From Primulina eburnea (taxonomy: Eukaryota; Streptophyta; Magnoliopsida; Lamiales; Gesneriaceae), in contig NC_133101.1 of assembly GCF_022965805.1 (NCBI RefSeq), positions 7,146,569 through 7,210,568 on the forward strand: 64,000 bases of DNA. The letters run 5' to 3'. Each line of letters begins with the position of its first letter. The stretch's first letter is position 1. The notes under the pieces were generated by a model. It made no database searches, was not told the DNA's origin, and was given only the letters and a program-made list of their open reading frames with translations. Below, one piece after another: positions 21,253-32,798 of the stretch. Both the position numbers and the translations under genes were made by a program.

Positions 21253-24200
21253 TCATACAAATTGAGATTTGGAAGAAATAACAAAAGCTGCTATCGAATG
21301 GGCTACCACATTTGCCAATCGACGAACATGAAGAAGTGAAGGGTTGTTTCGAGAATTCAATAGGAAATTGATATCTGAAACGATGGAGCCTGAATAGCTA
21401 AGGTTCTCTTCCGGCCTTGTGACTGCTTGCACTGCAAGGAGAGAATCTGAAGCAATTTGATGAATCTGTAACTTATGTAGTTGAGCGAATTTTAAGCCCT
21501 CGCGAATAGCAATAAGCTCAGCGCATAAAACCGACTGGGGCATGCCAATCTTCCTTCCAAAGACTACTACTGGTTATCCCTCATGATTTCTCACCACTCC
21601 TCCAATAGCACAGCTGTTAGATTCCGCAAAATAGGTCGCGTCAACATCCAATCGGAGCATATATTCTGGTGGCGGCTCCCACATGGCAGGGGACGAGCAC
21701 TATGCATCAACAGGCAGTGTCGACAGAGCTACTTGAGCCAGTTGGAAGTCATGCAGCAGGGTTTCACTCCAGTCTGTGTTATTAATTTCCAATCTCCCCT
21801 GGCTCTTGTGAATCAACCGCAATCTTTCACTCCACGTCGCCCAAGTATGCATAGCAAACACTTCAAACTCTTTCTTGCTAAGCTTATCCTTCATCCACAA
21901 GAAAATATCAAACACTTCCAGATGGCTTACCTGTTTCAAGAGCGACCGGTAGCAAGTTTCTTTCCAACAAGGCTTTATGGCGGCACATACGAATAAAGCA
22001 TGGCCCGTGGAATCCCAGCTCGCCTGACACAGCGGACACACGTCTGCTACTGGGACATGGTGAGTCTGCAAGTTGCTCTCCGTAGGAATTATATTATGTA
22101 TCACTCTCCAGCAGAATATCTTGACTTTCGGTGGAAGCGAGAGAGCCCAGAGGAAATTCCACCAACTTTTCATTGTACTGCTTGAGCTGGACATTGGTGA
22201 GTCATAGAATCCTGAAGCTGCCTTATACCCCTCTCGGACTGTATATAATCCTTTAGCATCGAATAGCCAGAATCGGAAATCCTCATGTGGCGTCGCTGGT
22301 AGAGGAATAGCCAATATATCTTGCACCAGGTGAGGGGAAAAGAGTTGTTGTACGACAGATTCCTTCCAACTTCCATTATCGATGAGGTCCCGAACCTTTC
22401 TGTTGTCTAGAGCCGAAGACAGAGATATTCTGCCTGTTGATCTCGGAATCCATCTATCCCCAGCCAAGTTGATCTTTGCCCCGTTGCCCACATGCCAGCA
22501 CAGCCCGATGTCCAATAAAGAGCGGCTCCATACAATCGACCTCCAAAGGTACGATGGGTTGCTGCCGAGACCGGCTTCCATGATATCTTGGTGTCTGAAA
22601 TATCTGGCTTTTAGCACACGGCCAACTAATGATCCCGGGTTTACTAATATGCGCCATATCTGTTTTGCCAACAATGCCTTGTTAAAAGTTTCAAGGTGTC
22701 GAAAGCCCAAACCACCCATACACTTTGGTTGGCACAGTGCTTTCCAAGATTTCCAATGCATTCTTCTCTTTCCCTCTTCAACACTCCACCAGAAATTTGA
22801 GCATTCACGCTCTATCTCTTCACAAACCGATTTCGGGATACGAAAACAGGACATGGCATAGGTGGGTATTGCCTGCAGCACTGATTTTATCAAGATCTCC
22901 TTACCCCCCACCGAAAAATTTTTGTTGCCCCACCCTTGTATTCGTTTCACAACTCTCTCCACAAGATATCTGAACTGTAGTCTCTTTCTTCTAGTAGAGA
23001 ACACTGGAAGTCCCAGATAGACCTCATGCCCGTGCACTATCGAAATGGCCAGTCTTGACTTAATATTTTCTGCCAGTTGAGCATCGGTATTCGGGCTAAA
23101 AGAGAGCGAGGATTTTTCAAAGTTAATCAGTTGTCCCGAAGCCTTCTCATAAATAGCTAAGCAGTTTCGGATAGCCTCACAGTCTGCCATTGTCGCTCTA
23201 AAAAAGAGAAGGCTATCATCTGCAAAAAACAGGTGCGTGATGGCAGGGCAAGATGAGGCAATACGAACTCCTGTTAATAGACTGCGTTGTTCAAGAGATA
23301 TGAGAGCAGAAGATAAGCCATGAGCACACAAGACAAATAAATACGGGGAAAGGGGATCTCCCTGTCTTAAAACTCGGCCTGGGCTGACATTTCCAATGAT
23401 TTCACCATTTAAGGAGAAAGAGTATCGGACAGTGCGCACACATCGCATTATTTTCTCCACCCAGATAGGTGAAAATCCCAGCCGGAGCATCATTCCTTCA
23501 AGAAAGCCCCATTCAACTCTGTCGTAGGCCTTGCTCATGTCAAGCTTTAGTGCACCATACCCTTTCTGGCCCTGTTTTCTGCTTCTGATCCAGTGTAATG
23601 TTTCAAAACTGAGGATGATGTTATCAGATATCAATCTGCCAGGCACGAATGCACTCTGGAATTCATTCACTGTCTTCTTAAGAATAGGTCTTAACCTGTT
23701 TGTCAAACACCGAGCAACTACTTTATAGCAAACATTGCAAAGACTAATCGGCCGAAAGTCTTTCATAGTCATTGGACTCGGGGTCTTTGGTATAAGAGTA
23801 ATTATGGTGTCATTCCAGTCCTCAAGAGCCTCCCCTTCATTGAGTATTTTTAATATGGCTTCCGAGACATCTTCACCTATCACATCCCAATATTTTTGAA
23901 AGAAGAAAGCAGGCATACCATCTGGTCCTGGAGCTTTGTCTGGATGCAAATCAAACATCGCTTTCTTCACTTCGGCCGCTGTGAATGGATTACATAGGAT
24001 TGAATTTGTGTGTTCGTCAATAGTCACCTTCACACAGTCCAAAATCTGGTTTCTATCATTTTCTGTAGGATTATCAGATTGGAACAGGTGTGCAAAGTAG
24101 TCCTCCACAATCTCGGCCATGCTCCCCGTCTCTGTGCACCAGTCCCCATGAGCCGAGACAAGACCATTAATACGATTTCTAGATCTCCTGGTGGCCGCAA

Positions 24201-25292
24201 AAGCGTGAAAGTATTTAGAAATTCTATCACCATGCTTAAGCCAGTTAACCCTGCTTCTTTGCTTCCAATATATCTCCTCTTTCGTTGCCAATATCTCTAC
24301 CTCTCGCTCTAGCTCGGAGATGCGGACGGCTGAGGTGTGCCACCGACCATGAGTTCTCAAGAAATTCAGATTTTTGCGTTTCTCTTGAATTTGTTTGGGG
24401 AGTTTATCGAACCTGTTTCCAGCCCACTTTCGCAAAGTTTCCTTGCACCCTTTGATTCGGTCAGGGAGTGAAATGGCATGGTTATTTTTATTCCACCTCT
24501 TATGAACCACTTCTTTGAAGTCCGTCTCTGTTACCCAATGTTGTTCGAACCGAACCATATGCTTTGGTCGAGGAGAGGATCGTAGCTGGCCTCTAAGGTC
24601 GATGAGTAAGGGCCTATGGTCCGAATGGTAAAACTCAAGGGTGCAAACTCTAGCCGCTGGGTATAGCAACCGCCACTCAAGTGTACCCACTAGACGGTCA
24701 AGTCTCTCGAAAATCATCTCATCAGAAGAGCGACGATTAACCCACGTAAAAAACTCGCCCATAGCATGAAGGTCCTGGAGCGAGCAAGCATTAAGGACTT
24801 CTCGAAACGCTCGAGTGTGGGAGAGAGGTCGAGGATTACCTCCGAGCTTTTCCCTGTCAAAGCAAATTTCATTGAAATCGCCACCTACTAGCCACGGGTA
24901 CTCCTTGAATTCTGGCATGCAACTCAGGCGGCGGAGAAGAGACCAAGAAAGGTGTCTATTCTGTGTCTCCGGATTTCCATAGAACCCAGTGAATCGCCAC
25001 TTCTTATTTCCATGAAGAATTGTACTGTCAATATGTCCCGATGTATATGAGTGAATAGTGACACACAACGGTTCTTTCCACAGAAGCATCAGCCCACCTC
25101 TTCTGCCCTCACAATTTACCACAAACATCCCTGAAAACCCAGAACATGCTTCCACCATCCACACTGAAATTCCCTCATCTTGGTTTCACATATGAAGAGG
25201 AGGGAGGGTCTCTTTTCCGCGACAAGTCGCTTTAGTTCACGAAATGCTCGTTGGTTCCCAAGCCCCCGAGCATTCCAAGTAATGCAACTCAT
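21253..25292 (-). pseudogene. LINE ORF2: AP endonuclease, reverse transcriptase, zf-RVT, RNase H
   Basis: The natural start is ATG at 25290-25292 (MSCITWNARGLG). A frame change near 25165-25185 leads into a 1154-residue frame (25164-21700). In that frame are endonuclease motifs GDFNEI (95-100) and SDHRP (181-185). RT motifs are PDKAPGPDGMP, KLDMSKAYDRVEW and the catalytic FADD at 647-650. A Cys-rich zf-RVT region, WALSLPPKVKIFCWR...CPLCQ, lies near 990-1060. TAG at 21700-21702 and TAA near 21577 interrupt it in frame. The remainder is a plant-type RNase H with LDVDATYF, AELIAIREGL, ASDSLLAV and HVRRLANVVAHS. The three lesions mean it cannot produce an intact ORF2 protein. Confidence 0.92.
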
Positions 25293-25310
25293 TGGAGTCG
25301 GCGGGGTTGC

Positions 25311-26030
25311 TTAGCAACCGCCGCCGTTATAAGACATGCCGAGGGTAAGGACTGCCTCCTCAACAGTTCGTTTCTTTCTGGGAGAGCTTCCGTCATTAAT
25401 TTTTTCCTTGCCTTTCTCCAATGCTCCACTTCCTTGATTTCTAAGATCTGTACCATGGGCCCGGGCACGACGTTTCCACCGCTTTAGGCTACTGTCCACC
25501 GTTGGGGTTTTTGTATTAAGAAAATTGGGCTGCTCCACCCCGCTCCTATCTTGTTGTGGCTGGACCTCCCGATCCAGTGGCCTATTGGGATGTTTCTCCT
25601 TCGATTCCTCGGCAGATGTAATGGCCAAGGTAGAAGCAAGCCCCTCCATATTAGTGTGAGTTATGTCAGGAGTAGACTTGGTAGGAGCCTCTCCCTTCGG
25701 ACTGACATCTTCCCGTCCCCGAGAATTTGTTTCTCTAAGTGAACTCCTCATAGCCACCTCACAAGAAAAGCTGCCACTATTAGCCGAAGGCTCTCCACTC
25801 TGATATTCATCGCCACTAGTGTGAGGAGTTCCCCCGGGGGATCTCCGAGTCTTGGCCCCGCCCTTAAGAGGGGGAGCTCTTAGCCAACTCCCATACACTA
25901 GTTTCCCGCCGTCCACAGGGCCGTGACCACAGTCTCTGAAGGAATGTCCAATACGCCCGCAACTATAACAAAAATCCGGTAGTCTCTCATATGATAAGAT
26001 TACAATCACCTCCTCTTTAGCCTGATTAGT
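25311..26030 (-). pseudogene. LINE ORF1, 5'-truncated, with CCHC zinc finger
   Basis: An open frame of about 240 residues whose beginning is host DNA past the element edge. Near the start is the CCHC finger CYSCGRIGHSFRDC, preceded by YERLPDFC as in plant LINE ORF1 proteins. The N-terminal RNA-binding domain normally in front of it is absent, as expected of a 5'-truncated insertion. The rest is Ser/Pro/Lys-rich and disordered, ending in a basic SPRKKRTVEEA segment. The stop at 25311-25313 lies 18 bases before the ORF2 start. Confidence 0.85.
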
Positions 26031-26191
26031 GAAAAAGAAATTGGTATAAAAGTAATTCAATTATTGATAATCTTTCACGATTTAAAATAGATTACCCGAA
26101 TATAACAGAAAATCGTCATTAATACAATTTCAGTTTTTTTCAATCCACATATCGCAGAAATCTCAATCGAACTTTAAAAAAATATACATAT

Positions 26192-26495
26192 TATAGGACC
26201 GAGTGCTTACCGTTTTACCAATAGCTATAACTAGTGGTAATGGTGCAACTCAAATCTTTTAAACCGCCCAACAACTCAAGCACCACGGTTCGATCGCTCT
26301 ACCAAGCAGGGACAATTATTGCACCCAACAATCTCCCTCCCAATAATTGCACTCTTTGCAATCAATGAGAATCGAACCCGTGACCTTGGCTCTGATACCA
26401 ATTGTAGGACCGAGTGTTTACCGCTTTATCAAAAGCTATAGCTAGTAGTAATGGTGCAACTCAAATCTTTTAAACCGCACAACAACTCAAGCACC
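26192..26495 (-). mobile_element. TRIM element, truncated by the junction at 26495 (copy 1)
   Basis: Same element as the complete TRIM at 50974-51323. One LTR (26192 to about 26330), a short internal part with the initiator-Met-type primer site on the minus strand (plus strand reads GGCTCTGATACCA), and the first 94 bases of the second LTR are present. The element is cut at GCACC by the start of the noisy copy. Confidence 0.85.
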
Positions 26496-29038
26496 CTATC
26501 TTAGCATTAGATGATTCAAGCCGTAGGCGTCGTCGCTCGCTTTATCTCTTTGGCTAGGCTTGCTCAGGTATGAGTACAATTTTCCTAGTTTTTCTTCCAG
26601 TGTATGAGGTACTATGACTGCTTTTGCATGTTTTTACTTTGTCTAAATATATGATCACTTATCTAGTGTGCATATAACTCGGCTAAATCCAACAACACAG
26701 TTCCACCTTTGGGGAAGCCATTGGAGTCATGGTGCACTCTGCTTTTTTCGATAGCCTGTGCAAAAGTAATTGACTATCACTTTCTGAAGTCTCAATTGTA
26801 ACTGTTGTTTTCTTTTTGGTCAATATTCTTTTTTAGGGTCATGATCTCTGGTATAGCTCTAGAACATATTATCACACTACAAATTATCTTGTTTGTTACA
26901 GAGGATGCTCAATTCGATTCCTTTTTCTAATGCAGTTCTTTTGTTGTCGATTTTCTAATTATAAGCACTTTCAGGTTATGTATGCTTTTGTTATGCGCCC
27001 TGAAAGCATGCCAAAATCATATCAGATTTCATTCAGAAAACGGGTCCAGTTGCTGCACCAGTGTACAAAGTGGTGAGGGATTGCTGTAGAGGTTCTCCAG
27101 TAGATATTACCTCACTATCTACTTACTTGTCCAACAAAGAGTATTTAGCACTGTGTGAAATTGGATGAGTTTCCGGATATTGTTCCTTGCTCTATTATCA
27201 CCCTAATACTGACTCGTGCTTATTTCACAATGCAAATGCTGCCAGAGTACCTTCAGGAAACTTTTCCTCATATTTCTCTTTGACATTTGTGCCCTTTGTT
27301 GTTCTGGCATGCAAAAGGTACATCCTCTCATTATTAATGTTCAAAATCATGCCTTTGTAGTTTTCGCTGTCCATTCATTTTTATCAAAAATTTTATGAGG
27401 TTTGACCAAATATATGTGTTATATTCGACAAAAAGTCCGAGGGGGATCAAATAAACTGTACACATTTTCGATTAATAATTTCAAGTTACCTGTTCTAGGC
27501 TTTTATTAGAGATGATGGAGCTTATTTCCATTTATCATTGCACTTTTGTGTAAGAATACACCTTTACTGCTTTCCTTGTACATTTTGGAAGAGGATATTG
27601 ATTATTTCTTTGTCCGAGCAAATATTCAAAAAGCGTCTCTATTTTGCATTATCGTGTTAGCAAATGGAAGAATCTCTGTTATATCTACGAGTTTGGAAAT
27701 ATTTGGCTTTCTCCTTATGGTATATAGACTCTGTAAAATGAGATTTACTAGATGATTTTGCCTTCAGTGTTGTAAGTTATGTAACCGTGTCTAGCTAAGT
27801 TCTAGTCAATGCAAGTTCTCATATCGCTTAGTGGGTAATTATGTATTGTCTCTTTTCAAAGTTTTGGATGCTCCAGTTCGAACCTGTTGGCTTGCTGTTA
27901 AAGGTGCTGTGCGCTCTACAACGTTCTTATCTGCTTTTGTGGCATCTTTCAGGTACCATTTCCTGCTGCTTCATTTATATAACATTCAGCCCTCATACTG
28001 TACTGATTAACTATCCCGGCAACAAAAGGGGGTATATGCATGCACAGAAAAGTGGCATTGAGGACCACAAGCTCTTGTATTGGCTTGCAGGGGGATCTCT
28101 GCCCTTTTGTGCTATTGGAAAAGAAAGCTAGACGTGGGGAGTTGGCTTGTATGTTCTTCCTCGAGCTGGAGAATCTTTGGTTATCTTAGTGAATCGCCAT
28201 TTGCTTCCAGATATAAAATGCTGAGGTACAAGGACTCTCCTTTATCTCGTTAAATTAGTTGGGGATTCTACCAATGCTTTACAGTATTTATTGTTGAAAT
28301 GCTTTGGTGTATTAAGGTTATGCAATTCCTGATATGCTGAAAAGAGCTTATTCCCTCTGCTTGATAAGACCAATATCCAGTATCAACATTTTTATTCCCT
28401 TTTCTTGTCCTAGAAAAGTTTAATCTTTTTTTCCAAATTCCTCTCTCAATCTCGAAAGTTCCTCAATCTGTCCAATTCTACGACAGTACTTCCCATTCAA
28501 ATTATAGTCCATTTATACAATTGAGTACGAGAGTAGTTGAATCCCTGGCACAACTAATGGTTTAATTATTATCGGCTCTTAGCAAAATGATCACAAAGAT
28601 GTGGAGGAAACTACTTTGTGGTGTGGTAATTAACCACATTCTTTTCACTGCCAGATTAATTAAGCAACGGTGTGATTATCTAATAAAAAATAATTGAAAC
28701 ACACTTGTGAACTGTTTCGAGTCCGAATTCAAAAGTGTATTATTCTATCCCTGAGCTAACTTTTATTTCAAATATCCTAGGTGGCTTTGTTCTGTGCATG
28801 CATGGGTGAATCATGTATTACTTAGAACACGAACAGATACCATGGTCCATTTCTTAGGGGCCTGATTCGCCGCTTCCTTGCGAGTGTAAAATCAGTAATC
28901 CAGGCCCATCAGCAAGTCGAAACGCCTTTACGCATATCTACACACATTGATGCCATAAAAGCCACAGATGCAGGATGGCCGAGAGGACGAAGTTCATCTT
29001 CTCAAAAATACAATCTTGAATCTATTCCTGGACTCTGA
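26496..29038 (+). pseudogene. TMEM135-like gene, exons 3-7, in the noisy copy
   Basis: Parts equivalent to exon 3 (from LSILALDD) through the terminal exon ending at TGA near 29036-29038. Exons 1 and 2 are absent. Almost every exon has one or more frame-breaking indels, for example TATCAAGATTTC reduced to TATCAGATTTC in exon 4 and CACGAACCAGAT reduced to CACGAACAGAT in exon 7. Introns are equally affected. Confidence 0.85.
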
Positions 29039-31910
29039 GCTTGTTTTTCTCAATTGCTCAGCTGTGACAGCTATTATTTTAGGTATTGATTCGAAGACAT
29101 TCATTGTTGGCAAGAGAGTTCTGTTACTCTAAAGACGGAGGAGGAGGAGATTGAAAGTACTTGTCGTCCCGCCTTCGTAAAAGTAGTCATCATCCCCTTT
29201 TAACCGCGACGGGCCAATTTTTTTTTCAGTTCTTCATAAAACTGAATGTTAGGTGAAAGATTTGGGGTAATTTCATGATATGTAAATATTGCCAACTCCC
29301 ATCTATATTAAGATCAAACTGAACTTTAGTATGATTAGAGGACTTCTATTGATGAGTCAATTGACAGTATTGTAATGCATTCGTATCTCTGATGTGTGGT
29401 ACGATTTATGTTTTTGTTCTCGTTCTTCTCGCGTTTTCAACTCAATTTTTTTAAATCATATGGAATATAAAGTGAATCTATCGTCATGAAGTTGGAATAC
29501 CTTTGGATTAATCAACTTGGGATATATATAATCCACCATTTCACGAGTTTAATTCAAATTATTCTCAGAGTTGGTTTCATATGAGATTGTCTCTGGGTCA
29601 CTAATCTGTGAGACGAGTCAACCTTACCCATATTCACAATAAAAAGTAATACTCTTAGCATAAAAAGTAATATTTTTTTAGAGTGATCCAAATAAGAGAT
29701 CCGTCTCACAAAAACGACCTGTGAGACCGTCTCACACACAATTTTTGTCTTATTCTCAATATTTTTTATCTTTTTTTGGTTATGGTTGCCTCTCTTTTTT
29801 GAGTGAGTCTTATGTGAGACCGTCTCACGGATCTTAATCTGTGAGATGGGTCAACCTTACTCATTTCATAATAAAAAGTAATACTCTTAGCATAAAAAGT
29901 AAACTTTTTCATGGATGACCCAAATAAGAGATCCGTCTCACCATATGACCCGTGAGACCCGTCTCACACAAATTTTTGCCCTTTTTTATGTGATGATTTG
30001 ATTTTCAATTTCACATATATTTGTATTATCGTGAAAAGGAAAAAATAAATTTGGATCTTAAAAAAACATGATTTTATTTTTTTTATTATTATTATTGAGA
30101 CGTAATCGCGTGAGAACTCATGGTTCACCGATGTCTACTTTGTACGGAGGTAAATTTGGCCCGCCGACATCTGAAGTCAATTCACGTCTTCCAGCATTTC
30201 TGGGTGCGCAGATGGCATGTTTAATTTTTTATTATAATATTTCTTATAAAATTGGATAATAATTACTGTGTTAATGATATCTTTTTTAAAAAAAAATTAA
30301 GTTCGTCATGTTCATAAAAAATTATGTTTAATCAATTTATTAATGAATATACAAAACTTGTGTGAGAGGGTCTCACGAGTCGTATCTGTGAGACAGATCT
30401 CTTATTTGAGTCACCCATGAAAAAGTTTACTTTTTATGCTAAAAGTATTTGACTCGTATCACAGATTATGATCCGTGTAGACCGTCTCACATGAGACTCA
30501 CTCACATGAATATTGGACCTTTGTAATTTGATATGAATATTATAATTAGTGTTTGTACTATTGTTGTGACAAAAAATCTATTTTCTATTAAACTTAATTT
30601 CAATAAAAAAAATGTAATAATTTATGATAGAAAAAAGAAATTTGTTTTGGTGTTGAAGAGGATGATAAAAAAGAGAAGAAATTTGATTATTTAATATATA
30701 ATAGATTTTGGTATTAAATATTTCTTTTTGAATTCGAGATATATATTAAAATTTGAAAGTTTAAAAACGTTTTTTAACAATATTTTATGTTACAAATTAT
30801 ATGATATAATTAAATAAAAAATTCAAAGTATAATTTAATAAGAATTTATTTTTGATTTAATATTAAATAAATGAAATACTACTAAAATAAATTTAATGAT
30901 ATTTTTTATTAAAAATAAAATATTTTGCAATTTAAAAAAGAGTATTTTAAATTTATAAAAACTTGTATGATTAAATTTCGTTACTTTAGATATCTCAACT
31001 TATTACACACATTACGTTTCATGTAAGATCGTCTCACAAATTTATATACGTGAGATGATCTACTCGGTCCATACTTAGAGTGAAAAATATAAGACAATAA
31101 AAATAAATTTTATGAGTCGAGCCAAGTAAAAGATTCTACTCACAAAAAATGATTGCTTCAGACGATCTCACAATATTTTTGTAATATTTATTATAAATGA
31201 CGTTAATTAATTTTTAAATGTATTTATTTTTAATAACTGGGCATAATTTATGAAAAAATATGGTCTCTACAAATCTTCCAAAGTAAATGAAGAAGAGTCT
31301 ATGAAAATTTTTATAACTAAGTGATTTTCTATTGAAATTTATTACCTGACAAAATCTATTATTTAAAAAAGTCATTAAATCTATGCATTGAATACAAGCG
31401 ACATAATTATATCGAGTACTACAATTTTAAAAAAGAAATCGGTATACATGTAATTCAATGATTGATACTTAAATCTTTCACGATTTAAAATGATTACCCG
31501 AATATAACAGAAAATCTATTTTAATACACATTTCAGTCTTTGCAATTCACATATAGCAGAAATCTTCATAAAAAAATATACATATTATAAATTCATTCGG
31601 TATCACTTTATATTGGTTAGGTGCATTGGACGCAAGATTAACCTATTATTAATTCCCCACACGGTGTAATAATATTATAATATCGACTTTACAACTAATT
31701 TTAGTTTGAATTTCGAATTTCGCAATCTCTGCTAAATAAATTGAAATTGATTAAATTAAGTCAAAATATGACAAAATCCACAAGAATCATATCAAAATAA
31801 ATATTAATTTCCAAAATATCACTATTTAAACACGTTTGTCTACAAGATTTATTTATCACAAGAAACAAACAAAAAAACAGACTTAATTTAGTACAAGAAT
31901 TCAAATATCC
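29039..31910. other. Noisy copy of the intergenic MITE-rich region
   Basis: Counterpart of 14026-16948, including the three GTGAGAC elements (about 29575-29755, 29800-29985, 30358-30510) and the GC-richer island (about 30092-30220), with scattered small indels. The elements themselves are still recognisable. No gene. Confidence 0.7.
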
Positions 31911-32798
31911 ATGGCAAGAAACAATCTTTCTTCTTTCACTGCCATTGTTTGTTTATGTCTTTGTCTATATATAAAACCGTCTATGCGATACGAGAAAACC
32001 CTAAACTCACGATCATGGCCGAGTAAGTTCTTTCGCGTTTTTTTAGCACGACGACGATTCATTTAATTATATGTTATTTCTTATAGATAAACTAATTGTT
32101 CATCTGACACCGGTTATATTGTGTCGCGAAAAAAAAACGCCCCGGATATTATATATTATATATATATATATATAATATATATATATATATTATATATATA
32201 TATATATATAGTTTACGTTTTTTTTAAATTAAAATTTGTGGATTAATTAGTTTCGGACTCTGAATATTTAAAGAAAAAAAATGTAAAGTTTGAGATACTT
32301 AGTGGTCCGACTTTGTGACATAAATTAGTTTTACGAAAATATCCTGGTCAATTTAGAAAAATAATATTTTATTTTAAAAAGTATATTCGTAATTTACTCA
32401 TAATTACCCTATTTCATTCACCTTCAAAAGTTAAAAATTTACACATTATTTCAAGAAAAAACTTGTGTGAGACGGTCTCACGGTCGTATATTTGTGAGAT
32501 AGATCTCTTTTTGGGTCGTTATGAAATATTATTACTTTTTATGCTAAGAGTATTATTTTTTTTTGTGCATTCGATTATATATAGTTGACCATATATATAT
32601 ATATTCTTTATTTTGTGCGAAAAATATATGGCATGTGTCGCAATTGACTAGTTCCAATAGATAAAATTTAAATGCTGGATGTTTTTGTATAATTTCCGCG
32701 TATTGTCAATTCGAAATTGTTCTAATTTTTGGGGAAAATTGAGATTTAAAAAGTTTGACCATTTTGGTGCAGCATATGGTAAATGCCGGTTCCCATGA
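31911..32798 (+). pseudogene. CBM43 gene in the noisy copy, most of exon 2 missing
   Basis: Exon 1 (31911 onward) has a two-base loss in the signal-peptide region and one base lost in the following codons. At about 32115-32215 exon 2 is reduced to its first dozen codons and then jumps straight to the intron TA tract, so roughly 235 bases containing four of the six Cys are missing. Exon 3 with SYGKCRFP-type codons and TGA survives at 32773-32798. Confidence 0.85.

Larger units (their letters stand above)
21159..26032 (-). mobile_element. L1-type LINE, 5'-truncated, minus strand (copy 1)
   Basis: The right-hand (5') end lies within ORF1 at about 26032, and the 3' end is a ten-base oligo(T) on the plus strand at 21159-21168 (poly-A on the element strand). 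Order on the minus strand: ORF1 with a CCHC finger, then ORF2 with endonuclease, RT, zinc-finger region and RNase H. Copy 2 has the empty site ACAATTTTAAAAAG at 50801-50814, so the nick point reads TTTT/AA, the preferred L1 endonuclease target. No target duplication is visible. ORF2 has one shift and two stops. Confidence 0.92.
8964..26495. repeat. Large repeated segment, copy 1 (with LINE insertion)
   Basis: From ATCCACACTA at 8964 this DNA is repeated almost base for base from 38634. The offset is 29,667-29,670 bases until the LINE at 21159, which copy 2 lacks; the match resumes at 26033 and runs to 26495. Most differences from copy 2 are single bases, one-base indels and microsatellite lengths. 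The segment stops abruptly inside a TRIM LTR at 26495, where the noisy copy begins. Confidence 0.9.

Noticed and set aside
21583..24312. Several plus-strand ORFs of 60-160 codons
   Set aside because: They are antisense shadows of the LINE RT and RNase H and have no independent features.
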